Made by a program: the position numbers and the translations under genes
Notes under the pieces: generated by a model
Databases searched by the model: none
What the model was told of the DNA's origin: nothing
What the model saw: the letters and a program-made list of their open reading frames with translations, nothing else
NCBI GenBank assembly: GCA_038502055.1
Contig: JAXRKN010000039.1
Coordinates: 434,001 to 498,000 of the forward strand
Length of the DNA stretch: 64,000 nucleotides
DNA from: Tanytarsus gracilentus
Taxonomy: Eukaryota; Arthropoda; Insecta; Diptera; Chironomidae
Direction: 5' to 3'
Shown: one piece after another, positions 23,805 to 36,487 of the stretch
Layout: every line of letters begins with the position of its first letter
How positions within the stretch are numbered: the stretch's first letter is position 1

Positions 23805-26431
23805 TTTCTTATTTTTATGATTTTTTGGTTTGTTTTTATGAAATAATTATTTAATATTCTTACCACGTGGTGGCGCTGTTTGTTTGTAAAATAACTTGAA
23901 ATTATTTTGGACGTTAATATTAAATTTAAAATTTTTTAACTGCGGTTAATTTTAATTATTTTATTTAAATACATTTTTTTAATTTTTTAATTTTTTAATT
24001 TTTTTAATTGCTGCATTAAAATTTAAAAAATCCTCAGATAAAATCTATTAAAAGTATTTATGCAAAATAAATCGATCCTCAATTTTTAATTTTCCCATGA
24101 GACAATTTTTTGCATCCACATAAACTTGTTTCAAGATAAGAAAATTTTTACATGATTTATCTGAACTAGAAAAAGTAGTAAAAGCAAAAAAGAAGCGATT
24201 AAATTACATTTTCATTTAATTAAATTTATCGAACAAAAAGCAATAAAAAAGAGTTCCCTTCAGTGCTTGCATAAATCAAGTGAATTGTCAAAGTTTGTAA
24301 TTTATAATTGTGCAGTTTCACAAACATTGACCTTCTCGTCCACTACGTTAATACATCTTCTCACTTTCAAAAAAAGGGAATTTAATTTTTGCTTAAGGTG
24401 TAAATTACAAATTTCCCGAGACGGGCATTGTGTGATAATTTTTCGAGTGCGCTTTCTTATGAGAGAGAAAGATGAATATTTAATAACTTTTTTAACTAAA
24501 GAAAATGAAAAGCCAGAAGTAAAAGAATAGTAAAGAGACAATTGAAAAGAAAGTGAAATGTGTGAAATGATGAAACTTTCATAATGCAATGTGTCCGATC
24601 GTATCTAAGGTGTTGAATATCTTCTTTACCATGTTACTTAGACATTAACCAAGAGATGGTATTTTTTTAAATTTAATTTTCAATTTTAAAATAAAATAGA
24701 TCAAGAAAAAATTAAATACATTTTAAATTTTTTAAATTAAAATTTTCCATCTTGTTTTGCCACTCACTTGTAAATGCTGTCGGCTTTGACTTCTTTTTCT
24801 GACTATACAGCAACAACTATTAGATCACATCCGTTGCATTTTATTATAAAAATATTTTTCAATAATTTTTTCTTCTCAATTTGGAATTTATAATGATAGT
24901 GGTCATGTTGATGATCAACAGAAATTGAAAGTGAATGGAAGCTGTGGAGAATGAAGAGGAAAATGAGTGAAGGAGAAGGTTTTTTACTGCTGCTACTAAT
25001 TTTGCACATTTTCAAGAACTTTATGCAAATTTAGTGCTCGACAATTATTTCTTCCGTTTCAATTGGTTGTTTTCGCAGCTATTAAATTCAGCTTTTATAA
25101 ATTTTTATACTTTGTCTCGTGAAGTGAGGAGGGAAAGTTCACAAAATGTTTCAGAATGAGATTTTTAATTTTACATTGACCAAAATTAATAATTTTTTTC
25201 ATTTTCTGACATTAAGAAAAATAGCCAACTCAGACTCTTTATAAAAATTTTCATTTTTCAATGAGTAGAAAATTTTGAAAAAAATATTAAAGAATGCTTT
25301 GAGTTTTTTTTTTCAGAACAAAAATTTTTTTGAAGATTTAATTTTTCAGAATCAAAGCATGCAATTTTTTACTTTCTGAAATTAAATTTTTTATATTCCC
25401 AAAATCTTATGTCCATGTCTTTCACATCCTTTCGAGATCTGAACTACAAATTATTTCATTAAACGACTCTCCCGTGCAACATTGACCTCGTGCATGTGCT
25501 GTCGCATTTTTGCATAAACATGGAATTTTAATGCGTGCGGAGCTCAGATAAAAAGATAGAGACAATAATTGAGCATTTTTTTGATATTATTATTCAAGTT
25601 TATAGTTGTCAAGCCGTGCGATATAAATAAATATACACAAAAGCATTAATGAGGTGGAGAAGAATAGCTCAGAGAAAAATGTATGTGGAGAATAATGGGA
25701 GATAAAAGGCAGCCATTCACTTACCATGTTTAATTAGCCATAAGAGCTCGCGAGCTTTGATGTTTTCGCGATTTAAATTCTTTTACCATCCGAAAATTAC
25801 TTTGTCAAATAAACAGAATTTTAGACTGTGTGGAATTTTAAATTGATGGGGAATTTAGAAGAGTGAGTTTGGTGTGCAAGGTGTAGAAACTTCTTAAAAC
25901 TCAATAAAATTTCAATTTTTTTAATAAATGCAAATTTAAAATTTTACTATCCATTGTTTTTATTCTGATTTTTGTCGTTAAGCCATTTTATTTTGCGTTC
26001 TCATCCCATTATTTCTCCTAATTCCGAAAAATGAATAAATTTATCTAACAATCGTAAAAAATTTTTAAATTCTCTAATTGACGATGAAATATTTTCACTC
26101 GTGGCTCCCATACGCAAATTAAGGTGTTAATTTTCTTTTATTTAAACCACCGTCAATTAGCAAAATTGTAAATTAATGAATGTGACCTTGACCACTCTCA
26201 CTTGAAAGTGCTCCAAAAAATAATTTATTGCTGCTGTAATTAATTAAATGCGGTTTCGAGCCGATTCACCAAAAAAATAATGCAAAAGCCGGAATTTATT
26301 AGAGCGAACTTGATTTTTGTTTGCTGATGCCTACACATGACCAACAATCAACATCCGAAGCATTAAACTTTTTATTTTACTATCGAATTATTTTGTTTTA
26401 TTGCAAGGTGAAAATTGGAAATTTTTTTTAG
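23805..26431. other. Non-coding AT-rich region
   Basis: About 2.6 kb. Homopolymeric T/A runs occur at 23975-24010. No convincing exon. If the exon pair at 26432-26776 is real, part of this may be intron or upstream sequence of that gene. Confidence 0.35.
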
Positions 26432-26776
26432 ATTTTTCAACGGCGCCAACTCAAGAGCATCAAATTAAGATTTTGTCACGTGTTCGATGTAGGTGAAGAT
26501 TAGGTGATGTTGCAAAATTTAATAAATTAGTGCACGAACGAGCTTCTGGGTGGGATGCAAACTTATGTAATTTTAGTTCAATTATCTCCGCCAATATTGC
26601 TACGTAATTCTACTAAAGCTTTTGACAGCGATAATTTGTACAAACATTATTTAACTGAGATTAGATTTAAAGAGCTTACAAAAAGGCCATCGAGACACTT
26701 ACTTAAAAGGAAGTCGGCAAATGTCTCTCGATCAGTTTCACTTGACAGAATTTTTGCTATTGAGAGCGCAAATTGA
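26432..26776 (+). CDS. Probable 3'-terminal exon pair of an unrecognised gene (partial)
   Basis: A T-rich tract and acceptor (TTTTTTTAG) at 26431 opens a 61-nt exon (26432-26492) reading IFQRRQLKSIKLRF and on to a donor AG/GTGAAG. An 84-nt intron ends in ATTTTAG, and a second exon (26577-26776) reads VQLSPPILLRNSTKAF to SVSLDRIFAIESAN and TGA. The phases agree (1 nt carried over). The second exon is basic and Ser-rich with protein-like composition. I found no further exons upstream, so any 5' part must lie beyond long introns. I do not recognise the protein. Confidence 0.38.
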
Positions 26777-28686
26777 CATCATCGGATCATTAAAAAAATA
26801 AATTGTGTGAACATTTTTAGTGCATGCGAAAGATCTAATTTGTGATTATGTTCCTAAAAAGGGGCAAAAATTTAGAGTCAGGGTCATTCAAATAAAAGTT
26901 AATTAGACAAGAAAGTGCTTTGAGACACAAAATTTTAAACTTGCACTTTCGCTCGACATTGTTTTTGATGATTAATGGTCAAACAACTTCTTAATGGTTT
27001 TTCTTTATTAAATATTTACAAACATCTGTGGCTATAAATCTCGAGATGCTCACATTTAAAAAAATATTCGAGCCGGTGCAACGAGAAAAAAATACCACAA
27101 AAAATCCCAAACGATGCGTCATCGATCGAATAAATCTCGACTTAAAGTTTGAAGTTTAGTCCATGGAAAAATTTCGACTTGACATTTAAAACTTTTTTTT
27201 TGAGAGATATTTTTTATTTTCAGGGTAATAAAGCATTAGAAGATGATAAAATCTGAATTTATGGCAACACTTTAGTGACTTAATACAATAAAGTCGTTAA
27301 GAGAGTTATCCAGAAATCACCGTCGAAAAATTCACAACTCCATAAAAAAATTTTTTTGCTTTTTGATCCAAAAGTCAAAATTTAAAATCATACCAAATTT
27401 TATGATGTCTCTTAGAATATAAAAATAAGTTTTTGGTTAAAATGTAAATTTTATGCTTTTTATACTCAAACATCTCCAAGTCCAAACCACCATCACATAC
27501 ATTTAAGTATTCATATAGAAGCATTTAGAATGAACGAAAGAATAAAACAATAAATGTTCCCTTCCGGTTTTTTTTGAGACTCTGTTTATTGTTGTTGATG
27601 GTGGCAGTCAGCTCTAATTTGAATACAAAACTTCTTTTTCCTCAACACCTCTCACCAGCACACCAGTGATGATTCAGTTCATGACATAAACATGAACTTA
27701 AATAAGCGGTTGAAAATGATGGTCATCATGATTAATATTGAAAGAATTGTTGTGCTTTGTTTTTCAATTAGTTCCAATTTGAATTTCATTATACTTTTGG
27801 TTCTACAGCTAAAAATAAATTCAAAGAATTATTTAGAGAGAATTTAAAAAATTATTTAACCTAGAAAAATTCTCTCCATTCATTAAAAGTTAAAGCCGAC
27901 ATTTTTCACATTATTGCAATTCCCAGCAAGTGAGATAAACCTGATGTGATTTCATTAATTCGCTACCACGATGTCTGCCTCTCTCTATCATCATCATGAT
28001 GTATCTCGTACAAACAATTTTTCTATAATAAATTTTTGTGCCACTTTACAACAGGTTTCCACACTTGCTCATCAATGTGTGACTGGCTATTGTTGCCAAT
28101 GCAAAATGTCACGAGTTCGATTTTCAATGACATACAGATGAAGATTTAATTAATTGAAATGAGATTGTTTAGTGTCATTCTCATTAATAATTCTGAAAAC
28201 CTTCTGGGAAGAGAAGCTGAAAAATCCTGCCGTGCTACCGCCGTAAACTACATGTGTGCATAAATGTTTTGCCATTTAACATTTTCCTTCTTCCAGAACA
28301 TCCACGGGGCATGTTATCTTTGTCCCAGTTTCTGAACTCTTTCTCTCACCTAACATCTTTAATCTCTCTCTCACCTTGGTTTTGTTATGTAATGTTTTTC
28401 TTATCGACTCCACACATAGCAAAAGAATGAGCAATGCCGGTGCAAAATTATTTCCAAGGAATGGAAAATTTTAAATTCTTTCGACCTTTGATCGAGTAAC
28501 ACCTACAAGAGAATTTCTCTTAAAAAAAATCTAATTTGTGAAAGAAAAAATAGATTTGTTGCTCATATTTTGAGTAAAAACAATAGTTAAGCATTGAGTT
28601 GATGGATAATCAGTGAAATATTTGGGAAAATATCAGTGACTAATTAAAAAATTAAAAATATATTTAGCCCACGTGGCATTGTTGTC
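26777..28686. other. Non-coding region
   Basis: No convincing exon on either strand. It includes the sequence just upstream of the gag ORF (28500-28686), where the 5' end of the retroelement must lie, although I could not place it. Confidence 0.4.
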
Positions 28687-29871
28687 ATGAGTGGAAAAAA
28701 TATGACCACAGAAACTCTCTCAAAGACTCGCATTCGCCAATATTCAAAAAATTATAAGGGTGAAATATTAGTGTTCATCCATTCTGTTGGCGATGGATTA
28801 AAGTTAAAATCAATTCACAAAATCCTGTTTGAAAATTACAAACAAATCTCACATGTCACCGTCGTGAATAAGAACAAGATCAAAGTTCTCTTTAATGGGA
28901 ATGAGAAAAGAGAAGAAGCAATTAAAGAAGCAAACTCTCTCGCGAAGTGCAACATCAACAGCTGTACAGTGTATATACCCGCAAAATATGTACAAGTGCA
29001 AGGCGTAGTGTCATGGCCTGTGCAAGAAAAAATCGATGAATTTGTAACGATAGGAAAAGGAAAATTCAGAAATAGTTTGATGACTGATATCAAAGTGCTT
29101 GATTCTTTGCGTTTGATGAAAAAATCAAATGTAGCGAGTAATGAACCACAGTTAGAAAACACATCAATAGTCATCTTGACATTCGAAGGCAATTTGTTGC
29201 CAGACACACTCGAAGTGGACAAAATGTTTTTACCTGTACGAGAATATCGTCGGCGTGAAATGTTCTGTGAAAATTGTCGTAAATATGGACATACACAAAA
29301 AATGTGTAATAACAAGAAACTCGTTAATACTACATTCTTATGCGTACAGTGTAACACAAATAACCATCTTGGAGGGAGTAACCAGTGTCCGAGAAGAAAA
29401 GTTCTAGAAAAGAAGCAAGTGCTAGCTATGCGCAAGTTAAGAAAAAGAACCTTTGCTGAGATGCTCAAAGAACTCGATCCTGCTGGTGTAGTACATGAAC
29501 CACCAGCAAATATACCAGTGGCTCCTATGACTTTTCCAACGAGAAAAGAAGAAGCAGCCAGAAAATTGACAAAAAAAACAGAGACCGCACCTCAAAGCTT
29601 GCAAAAAGTCTCAAAAATTTCTAAATCGACGTCACCGTCAAATAAGTACCCGCCTGGCTTTAAAAAATCAAACGAACCACAGTTCAATGGCAACCTTGAT
29701 ACAACAACAACGGATGCAATTACATCACTCATGAATGAACTCAAATTTCCTCCGTGGCTACAAGAAATCATTGTAACTTATGCAGTACCCTACATCGATC
29801 GTTGTTTGAAAAAATTTACAGAATCATGTACTACAAAAATCTTAGAATTATTTTCAATGAATTCTAGTTAA
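28687..29871 (+). CDS. ORF1 (Gag-like) RNA-binding protein of a non-LTR retrotransposon
   Basis: 394 residues in one exon. The N-terminal half has the RRM-like fold typical of jockey/I ORF1 proteins (ISHVTVVNKNKIKVLF, then IPAKYVQVQGVV and SIVILTFEGNLLP). Two zinc knuckles follow around residues 195-238: CENCRKYGHTQKMC (CX2CX4HX4C) and CVQCNTNNHLGGSNQC (CX2CX4HX6C). A basic Pro/Ser-rich tail ends in a hydrophobic amphipathic segment. Such proteins bind the element RNA and deliver it to chromatin. The reading frame has no stop or frameshift, so the copy is young or under selection. Confidence 0.85.
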   Translation: MSGKNMTTETLSKTRIRQYSKNYKGEILVFIHSVGDGLKLKSIHKILFENYKQISHVTVVNKNKIKVLFNGNEKREEAIKEANSLAKCNINSCTVYIPAKYVQVQGVVSWPVQEKIDEFVTIGKGKFRNSLMTDIKVLDSLRLMKKSNVASNEPQLENTSIVILTFEGNLLPDTLEVDKMFLPVREYRRREMFCENCRKYGHTQKMCNNKKLVNTTFLCVQCNTNNHLGGSNQCPRRKVLEKKQVLAMRKLRKRTFAEMLKELDPAGVVHEPPANIPVAPMTFPTRKEEAARKLTKKTETAPQSLQKVSKISKSTSPSNKYPPGFKKSNEPQFNGNLDTTTTDAITSLMNELKFPPWLQEIIVTYAVPYIDRCLKKFTESCTTKILELFSMNSS

Positions 29872-29959
29872 ATTTTCTTAATCAAAAAATCGGCAAAAAT
29901 GGTGAAAGCCGCGTTGCCTATTCTTAATATTTTGTATCAAAAATTAAAGAGTAAATTTA

Positions 29960-29982
29960 AATAAAAGAAGAAGAAGAAGAAG
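29960..29982 (+). repeat. (AAG)n simple repeat at the 3' end of the retroelement
   Basis: About five to six AAG units after AAATTTAAATAA. Non-LTR elements of several clades end in such short microsatellite tails rather than poly(A). Confidence 0.6.
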
Positions 29983-31317
29983 TAAAAATTTCTTCGAGCG
30001 AGTTTTAAATTTTAGTTTGAAATGATCACAAAAAATGCTCACCGCTTTGCTTGAAAAACTTATGCTGGCTGCTGGTTGTTGTTGTGACCGCACTCGCAAG
30101 ACAAATGCGGAAAATGGTATCATAAGAAGAAGTCTAATTGTAATATAATGTATGCAAAGCATGTCTATTTACATGTTAAAGTCCGTTATCCAAACGCAGG
30201 CGATAACATCTGCATCCATAAATGTGTGGTAGGTGAGGAAAGCAGTTGGAGTGCATTCTAGAAAAAAATTAGATATTGCTGCGGGAAATTATCTAATAAT
30301 AATTATTTTTCCTCATATATGAAAATTTTATTGACGTCAAAAAACCACTTGAGGTAAGTTTTTGCTGGAAAAATCTATTGGAAGCGCATTTAAATTAAAT
30401 TTACACCATTTACGTGCTAATTGTTGTTCACACATCCACTCAAAAGACATGACTCATGACGAGATGGAAATTTTCCACTTGAAATCAAAAATCTTTGTTA
30501 ACAAAAAATTGTTTAATCGCTAAATAAAATTGTTGACTCGATTTTAATGCACAAAAATCGATTTTATTAGATCATTTTTTGGTACGAGCACATTCGAACG
30601 ATGATAAATTGTGATTTTTTTCTTTAAAGTTAAACGATATTATGGTTCTATCACATTCGAGCATGAATCATGCCGCGAAGTTGAATGGGAAAGGAAGAGA
30701 GAAAGATTTTATTAAGTGTGAGCGAATGGAAAGATTTACAAATTTTGTATTACTTAAAAAGTCAAAATGCGTGAATCACAATGTTTTTGTATTATTCCAT
30801 TTCATATTGCTTTTATTTTTTTTTTGCAGTTATATTCGCGGTCTACAATTCTTGACTTCTGTAATAATAATTAATATATTAGCTCAGCACACAGAGGCAT
30901 CTATGCATGTTCAAAAGAGAGAGAATTGCATTTTACAGCTAAAAACCTGAAGACATTAAATTCGAGAAGTATAAACGTATAAAAGTTGAAAGGAAATAAA
31001 GTTCTCGAATTTGTTTATGAATTAAAAACACATAAACTTTTATTGATAACAAGTATGAAAATTTTTAATCCATGCTCTTATGTTGAGGATTTTAAATTAA
31101 AAAATTTATTAGATTGCTATATTCTATAAAACACCAGCAGCCAGCTCCGTGATAGATAATTAAATTTGTGTGTACCTTTAGACTCTCAGTGAATGCTAAC
31201 CTTTTTTCCATACAGTTTCATTTTCACTCGATCTTCTTTTTTCTCACATGTATTATCATTAATGTTTGAATTGAAAAGAGAAAGAAAAAAATTAAATATT
31301 TAAAGAAGTGAGAAGAG
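29983..31317. other. Non-coding region
   Basis: No supported exon. An open stretch at 30642-30950 has no splice partners and a low-complexity hydrophobic core, and was not accepted. Confidence 0.4.
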
Positions 31318-31375
31318 ATGTTGGTTGAAGATGGGCTCGAGATTTTTGTAAACGAGACGCCAGAGTCATTGGGAA
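31318..31375 (+). CDS. Possible first coding exon, gene unknown
   Basis: An in-frame stop (TGA) precedes ATG at 31318, which opens MLVEDGLEIFVNETPESLG and ends at a good donor (GGA A then GTAAGC at 31376). The codon usage and acidic composition look like protein. No second exon of matching phase (1) was found with confidence on the plus strand before the window ends. This may be the 5' end of a large gene with long introns, or a short uORF (24 codons if unspliced). Confidence 0.3.
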
Positions 31376-34300
31376 GTAAGCGAGCATATCATTGATCAGA
31401 TAAAAAAGTCAAGGGGTGGAATGTTCAAAATTTTAAAATCCATTGAATAATTTTTTTAAGTTCAAAATTTTCAAAACTTTAATAAATTTATAGATTTATG
31501 TTCAACAGAAAAAAAAAACTTTTATCGCCCATTCATGTGAGAAAAAAGCAAAGAGAAAGAAGAAATGTGAGTAATTTTTCCCGCCGAAAAAAACTAGGCT
31601 ATCGACTACACCAAGTTGTTTCAATTTTCGATGGCAATAAAAACGCAACAAATTGAGAAATTGTAAAGAGAGAAGAAAAGAAATAAGAAGATGAGCTTCA
31701 TGTGTGCTTAAGAGATGACATCAAAAAAAGAGATGTCGTTTGTTCATCGTGTGTGAGAAAAAGATCGAAGTGATGGTAGGTACGAAGAAAAGAAGTGGAA
31801 ATGTATCACAACAACCTGCTGACATCGAGCATTAGTAGGTCTAATTATGGTCACAGTTTGTTACTGCGTTTATTGAATTTAAAACTGTTTTATGGAAATT
31901 GAATTTAAAGAGTTCAAATTTTTAGATTAATTTCAATTTAAGTTCAAATTAGATAAATCATAAACGTTACTTTTTGATCAAATCAGTCTCGATCGGTGCA
32001 TAAACGCGTAAATTTTTAGCGCTACGTTATTTAACATGAGACGTCACATTTCGAGAGAGGAAAAAGATAATTTAACATTCTCAGTTTTGACGTTATTGAC
32101 ACAAGTGGATTATGTACTTGCAGTGGACTTGAGAGGCGGCGAGTGTGAAAAAAGTTTAAACTCGTTTAGGTTTCAATATAAATTGGCAATTATATTCATT
32201 TATAGAGAGAGTTGAATATTGCAGGTCACCCGGTGTGTTTTACTACAAGGAAAATTAGGAATGGAAAATTATAAAAAATTAATTTTTTTGAGCAGGCTCA
32301 AAATTTTTTTAAATATTATTTTATTCAAATTGTTAAACCTTAAAAATTTCCATCGCAATCTGAACTATTATAAATGAGTTTCGCCCACAATTATGTTACC
32401 TCATAAAAAGTTTATCACGCGAAAGGAGCAAAAAATTGACTCTGAGATATGCTTACTATAATCTCTTTAAATATCTGCAATGTAAGCATAGCAATTTTCA
32501 CATGCGCAAGGGAAATTGGTAGCCGACGACCAGTAATTATAAGGTTCGGTGTTATAACGTTGAAATTGGCTAATTTATTGGTACAACTCGAAAGTGAATG
32601 GCCGACAGCAAAAGTACTGACCATTTTGACCCATTAAAAAATTGCGCAAAAAAATGTGTGTGAGATTAAAAGCAGCCGACATGCAAATCAGCCATAATTT
32701 AAATCAATTTAGTTCAAAATTAGTTTTGACGCAAGAACATCAAAAAATGCCTTTGGATGAATTGACGGCCATTTCCTGCAGTTTTTTTTAATAAATTATA
32801 AGTTAAAATTTGTTAAATTTCAATCTATTTTAAAAACTAACTCATTTCTTTTTTTGCAACCGTTAATGTGTTGAAAGCTCTGATGAAACGCAATGAAGCC
32901 ATAAAAGATCATTTCCTCTCGTTTTCTAGGTGAAGAAATTTGTCATTCTGACATTTTTAAAACTTTTCTCAACTAATTTTTATTTGATTCGGAAATTTTT
33001 ATCTCTTTTTTCCTTTCCGATGAAATCGTCCAAAAAAATTATAAATTGAACAAACACGAAACTTTTTATAGTGTCTGTGACGTCTGAAGCTAAAACAAAA
33101 CGTGATCTGCATACTAACGATATCGAGTTAGTCTCTAAAATGAGGATGTTCATTACCAAATTTGACAACTTCACGAGGCAACAATTTATTCATTCTTCGG
33201 TTGTCTTTTGGATGATATTTTCGTTTTTATAAATTTTTCAGGGAGCAAAAATTTAATTTTTAAAATAAAATAAAATTGAAAATTAATTTATTGAATATTG
33301 AATTCTTCAACTTTAGCACGCGACTCCAAAAAAACTGAACCACCGTGTAAAAAAATATTTTCACACAAATTTAAAATAAAGAAATTTTGCGCCACGCATG
33401 GAAGATTAAATTTCTTCTATTTACCGATCAAATCGTCTTGAGGTGAAAGAAGTCATTAGAGCTGAGCACACTAAAAATTCAATTTAATGAACCTTTCGCC
33501 GAAAAAAAGTTTAAAAGAAAATTTTGAGGTGTTCTACTTGAAATAATTTCTCAACATAAAGAACCTTGATCATTCATTAATGGCCAGTAATCGTCTTTCT
33601 CTTTGTGTACACGCGGATAAATAATTTAAGGGGAGGACGATCTAAAATACAATATTTAAATATTCTATTTACAAAATTTTATAGTGCTGAATAATCAAGG
33701 ATCATTTTATTATTAAAAGTTTATAGTGTCCACACCTTGATAACTCGCACAATTGCAGTTAGAAATAAACAGTTTAATATTTCTGCTTTAAAAATGTTAA
33801 ATAAAAATTGATCATCAGTTTTTTTTGATTGATTGAGACGATCTTCGTAATGTGCATATGCTTTCTTACTATCATCATGCATGAGGCATTTTGTAAAGCT
33901 TATCTTTATCTTATTATTTAATGAAATTTACTTGCTTTATAATACGCTCTAATATCGCATATCTTTTTACAATCATCAACAGCAGCAGCATGAAAAATTT
34001 TTATATGAGAAGGAGGTGGGGTAAGATTAGCGGAAAAATATCGCTTAGAATTTATATTTTTAAAGTGGTTCTTCCAAACATTTGTTAACCATTTAAAAGA
34101 ATTTAAAGTAAAAAGACAAATTTTTAATTTTACTCTCATTTAAATTTTTTTAAATTAAAAAACTTTTTTCGACTAAAGACAGTAAGAATAAATCTCGGTC
34201 TAAAAGATTATTCCATAACTCTCTATCTTTAATCTATCTTTGAAGTAACATTTGTGACCTCAATTATGAAAAGTTGGCATCGAAAAAAATGGATATGAAC

Positions 34301-36487
34301 AGCTTAGAGATAATAAAACTTGAAAAAAAAGAGAGAGATTAAAATTGCACTCTAGAGCAGCAGTTAATTGAAGTAAACGGAGAGAGGAAAATAATTTAAT
34401 GCATTCTGAAATTGGTTCTAGTTGCACCGCCGCGTGGCTGCACTCTATGTGCCGTTAACAGTTATGCAACTTATCACAACAGTTACAATTGCTCTTGAAT
34501 TAATGTTTCTATTAGTCGCCTCCTATATAGAATTAATAAGGTCTCTCTCGCATACGCGACGACATGTGAAAGGAAGATTTTTAAGTCAAAATACACAAAA
34601 CATTATCGCATTGACTTTCATCTCACTCGCAAGTATCACTTTCGTTGTAACACAATTTCAAGTTTTATTGCTTCCATGGGAAAATCTCAATTCTTTTGTC
34701 GCACACGCGGCTAATTTTGATTTTTCCCTGCGATTGATGTGAAAAATGATGAGAAATCTCAGTGAGCATCGTAAGAGTTTGAAGCTGACTGAACTGACTT
34801 CTTCTTTAAATTTTAAATGATTTTTGACTGACTTCAGCATTTGACACTCGAGAGTAAATTATTTGAGTGCAAGCTTCTCACTCTTTAAAAATTAATTTGC
34901 TGTTCAAAATAAATCCGAGCTTAGGTGACATAATTAAGGGGTTTTGCATAACTCAAATATGCACTTGCCACACTTCATGTACTAATGAATAAATATCATC
35001 AATTCTGATCACAAGCAGGTCTCAATAGCCGACATGACATGTTGTACTGAATATTCACGATGCACAGCACATTGAAGATGTGAAATACAATCTGTTTCGA
35101 TTCAAGCGGCTGTTATGCAACCGCACTCATACTGGACCATCATCCATGCATGCAGCGAACTATTCAAAAAAGTGTGCCGCATTATGTTAATTTGGCTTAC
35201 AACTTTTGAAGGACGAATGACGTGGCGTGAATTGATGAACTATCTGGGACCAAGATTTTATTGTCAAACATAATTTTTGTCCCTTAACTGTCCCAAAAAA
35301 TCTATTAAACTCGTGTTGAAAATTTCACTTACTAAGCAGATTTAATTACTAAGTCGTTGTTGCATCTTAATGACTTTTGTGTTCATATGACAAACATCCG
35401 CGAATGTTGAAACTTTTGTTTGTAAAGAGTCACATTGGACATTACTCATATGCATGAGGCGATTTATTTGACGAAACATCAGACAAATTGTGAAAGATGT
35501 TCGAGTTTTATTGGTCGATGACATGAGCATAAAATTTAAACCTGTTCAACTTTAAATTGAACTTATGTGCAATATTGATCACTTGCATCATTGTCGATTA
35601 TTTGCAAAATTGCTTCTTTGATTTTTTCGTGCTGATCATTAAAAAAAGTAAATTTCGTTGAAAAGATTTTTTCAATTATTTTTAGAGCTGACCGAGGATA
35701 TTTTTTGTGTACACATTGTTAAATTTCATGCAATTTTTAATTTTGTATAAAATTGCGGATTAAATAAAAAATTGGAACGTTGTGTGCAGAGAGCTCTAAA
35801 ATGTAACAGTATAACAAAAGACTAATTGTTGAAACAAATTTTTCTAGGCGCAAAAATCGTCACGTAATAGTTGAAGAAGATTTTTCATATTGATGTGAAG
35901 ACGATTAAATATTCAAGGGAAGGAAAATCCGCAAAAGATTTTTAAATTTTATTTAAGTTTGTTATTGATAAAAATTATAAAAGCAATTTATTTATAAAAA
36001 TTAAAATTTTCATCGCTTGATAAAAATCTCAACATTAAAAATCGGCCAATTTACGGTAGAACTTGCACTGAAAGAGAAACTCACTGAAAAAATATAATCT
36101 AGATTATAAAAACCAACAAAAGTCACACACGCAACATTTAATTTTTCACACATTCAAAATGCTTCTTCTTTATTGACAAAACTTCTTTTTTTATTCTATT
36201 GGTTTTCATGACTTTTTTTCGGTAAATATCTAAAAACATAATAATTTACATCATCAGCAGCCTTTTAAAACTTCTCAATTACACATTTTCTCCTATATTA
36301 AATTTTTAATGGTTTTTCATTCGTGATCGTGCGCAGACTTATTCAACATCATTTTATTGCACAATGGCAAAGAAAGTAGAAACAATTTCAGCAAGTGTGA
36401 AAATAATTTAATAATTTTGCAGTCAAAATGAAAGAGATGAAAATTCTTGAGGTGAGTAATCAAAAATAATTTTGAGTTGTTAATTTT
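31376..36487. other. Non-coding region
   Basis: About 5.1 kb. One exon-like open stretch at 34422-34742 begins right after TTCTAG and contains two hydrophobic segments (TTVTIALELMFLLVAS and IIALTFISLASITFVV), but no exon upstream joins it in phase. Otherwise AT-rich with no supported gene. Confidence 0.35.

Larger units (their letters stand above)
28687..29982 (+). mobile_element. Gag-only non-LTR retrotransposon copy
   Basis: An intact ORF1 (28687-29871) is followed by a short 3' UTR and a terminal simple repeat of AAG units at 29965-29982. No reverse transcriptase or endonuclease ORF follows, although ORF1 elements of the jockey/I type normally carry ORF2 next. The 3' end is thus either a natural gag-only (HAL1-like) element or a deletion derivative. 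I could not find a clear target site duplication; only a weak TAAAAAT similarity exists between the two sides. Confidence 0.6.

Noticed and set aside
30642..30950. 102-codon ORF on the plus strand
   Set aside because: No splice context, low-complexity Phe/Leu/Ile core and no neighbours to join.
34422..34742. Two-TM exon-like ORF after TTCTAG
   Set aside because: It has a plausible acceptor and hydrophobic segments, but no ATG in frame, no upstream exon of matching phase and no recognisable family. Kept only as a note.
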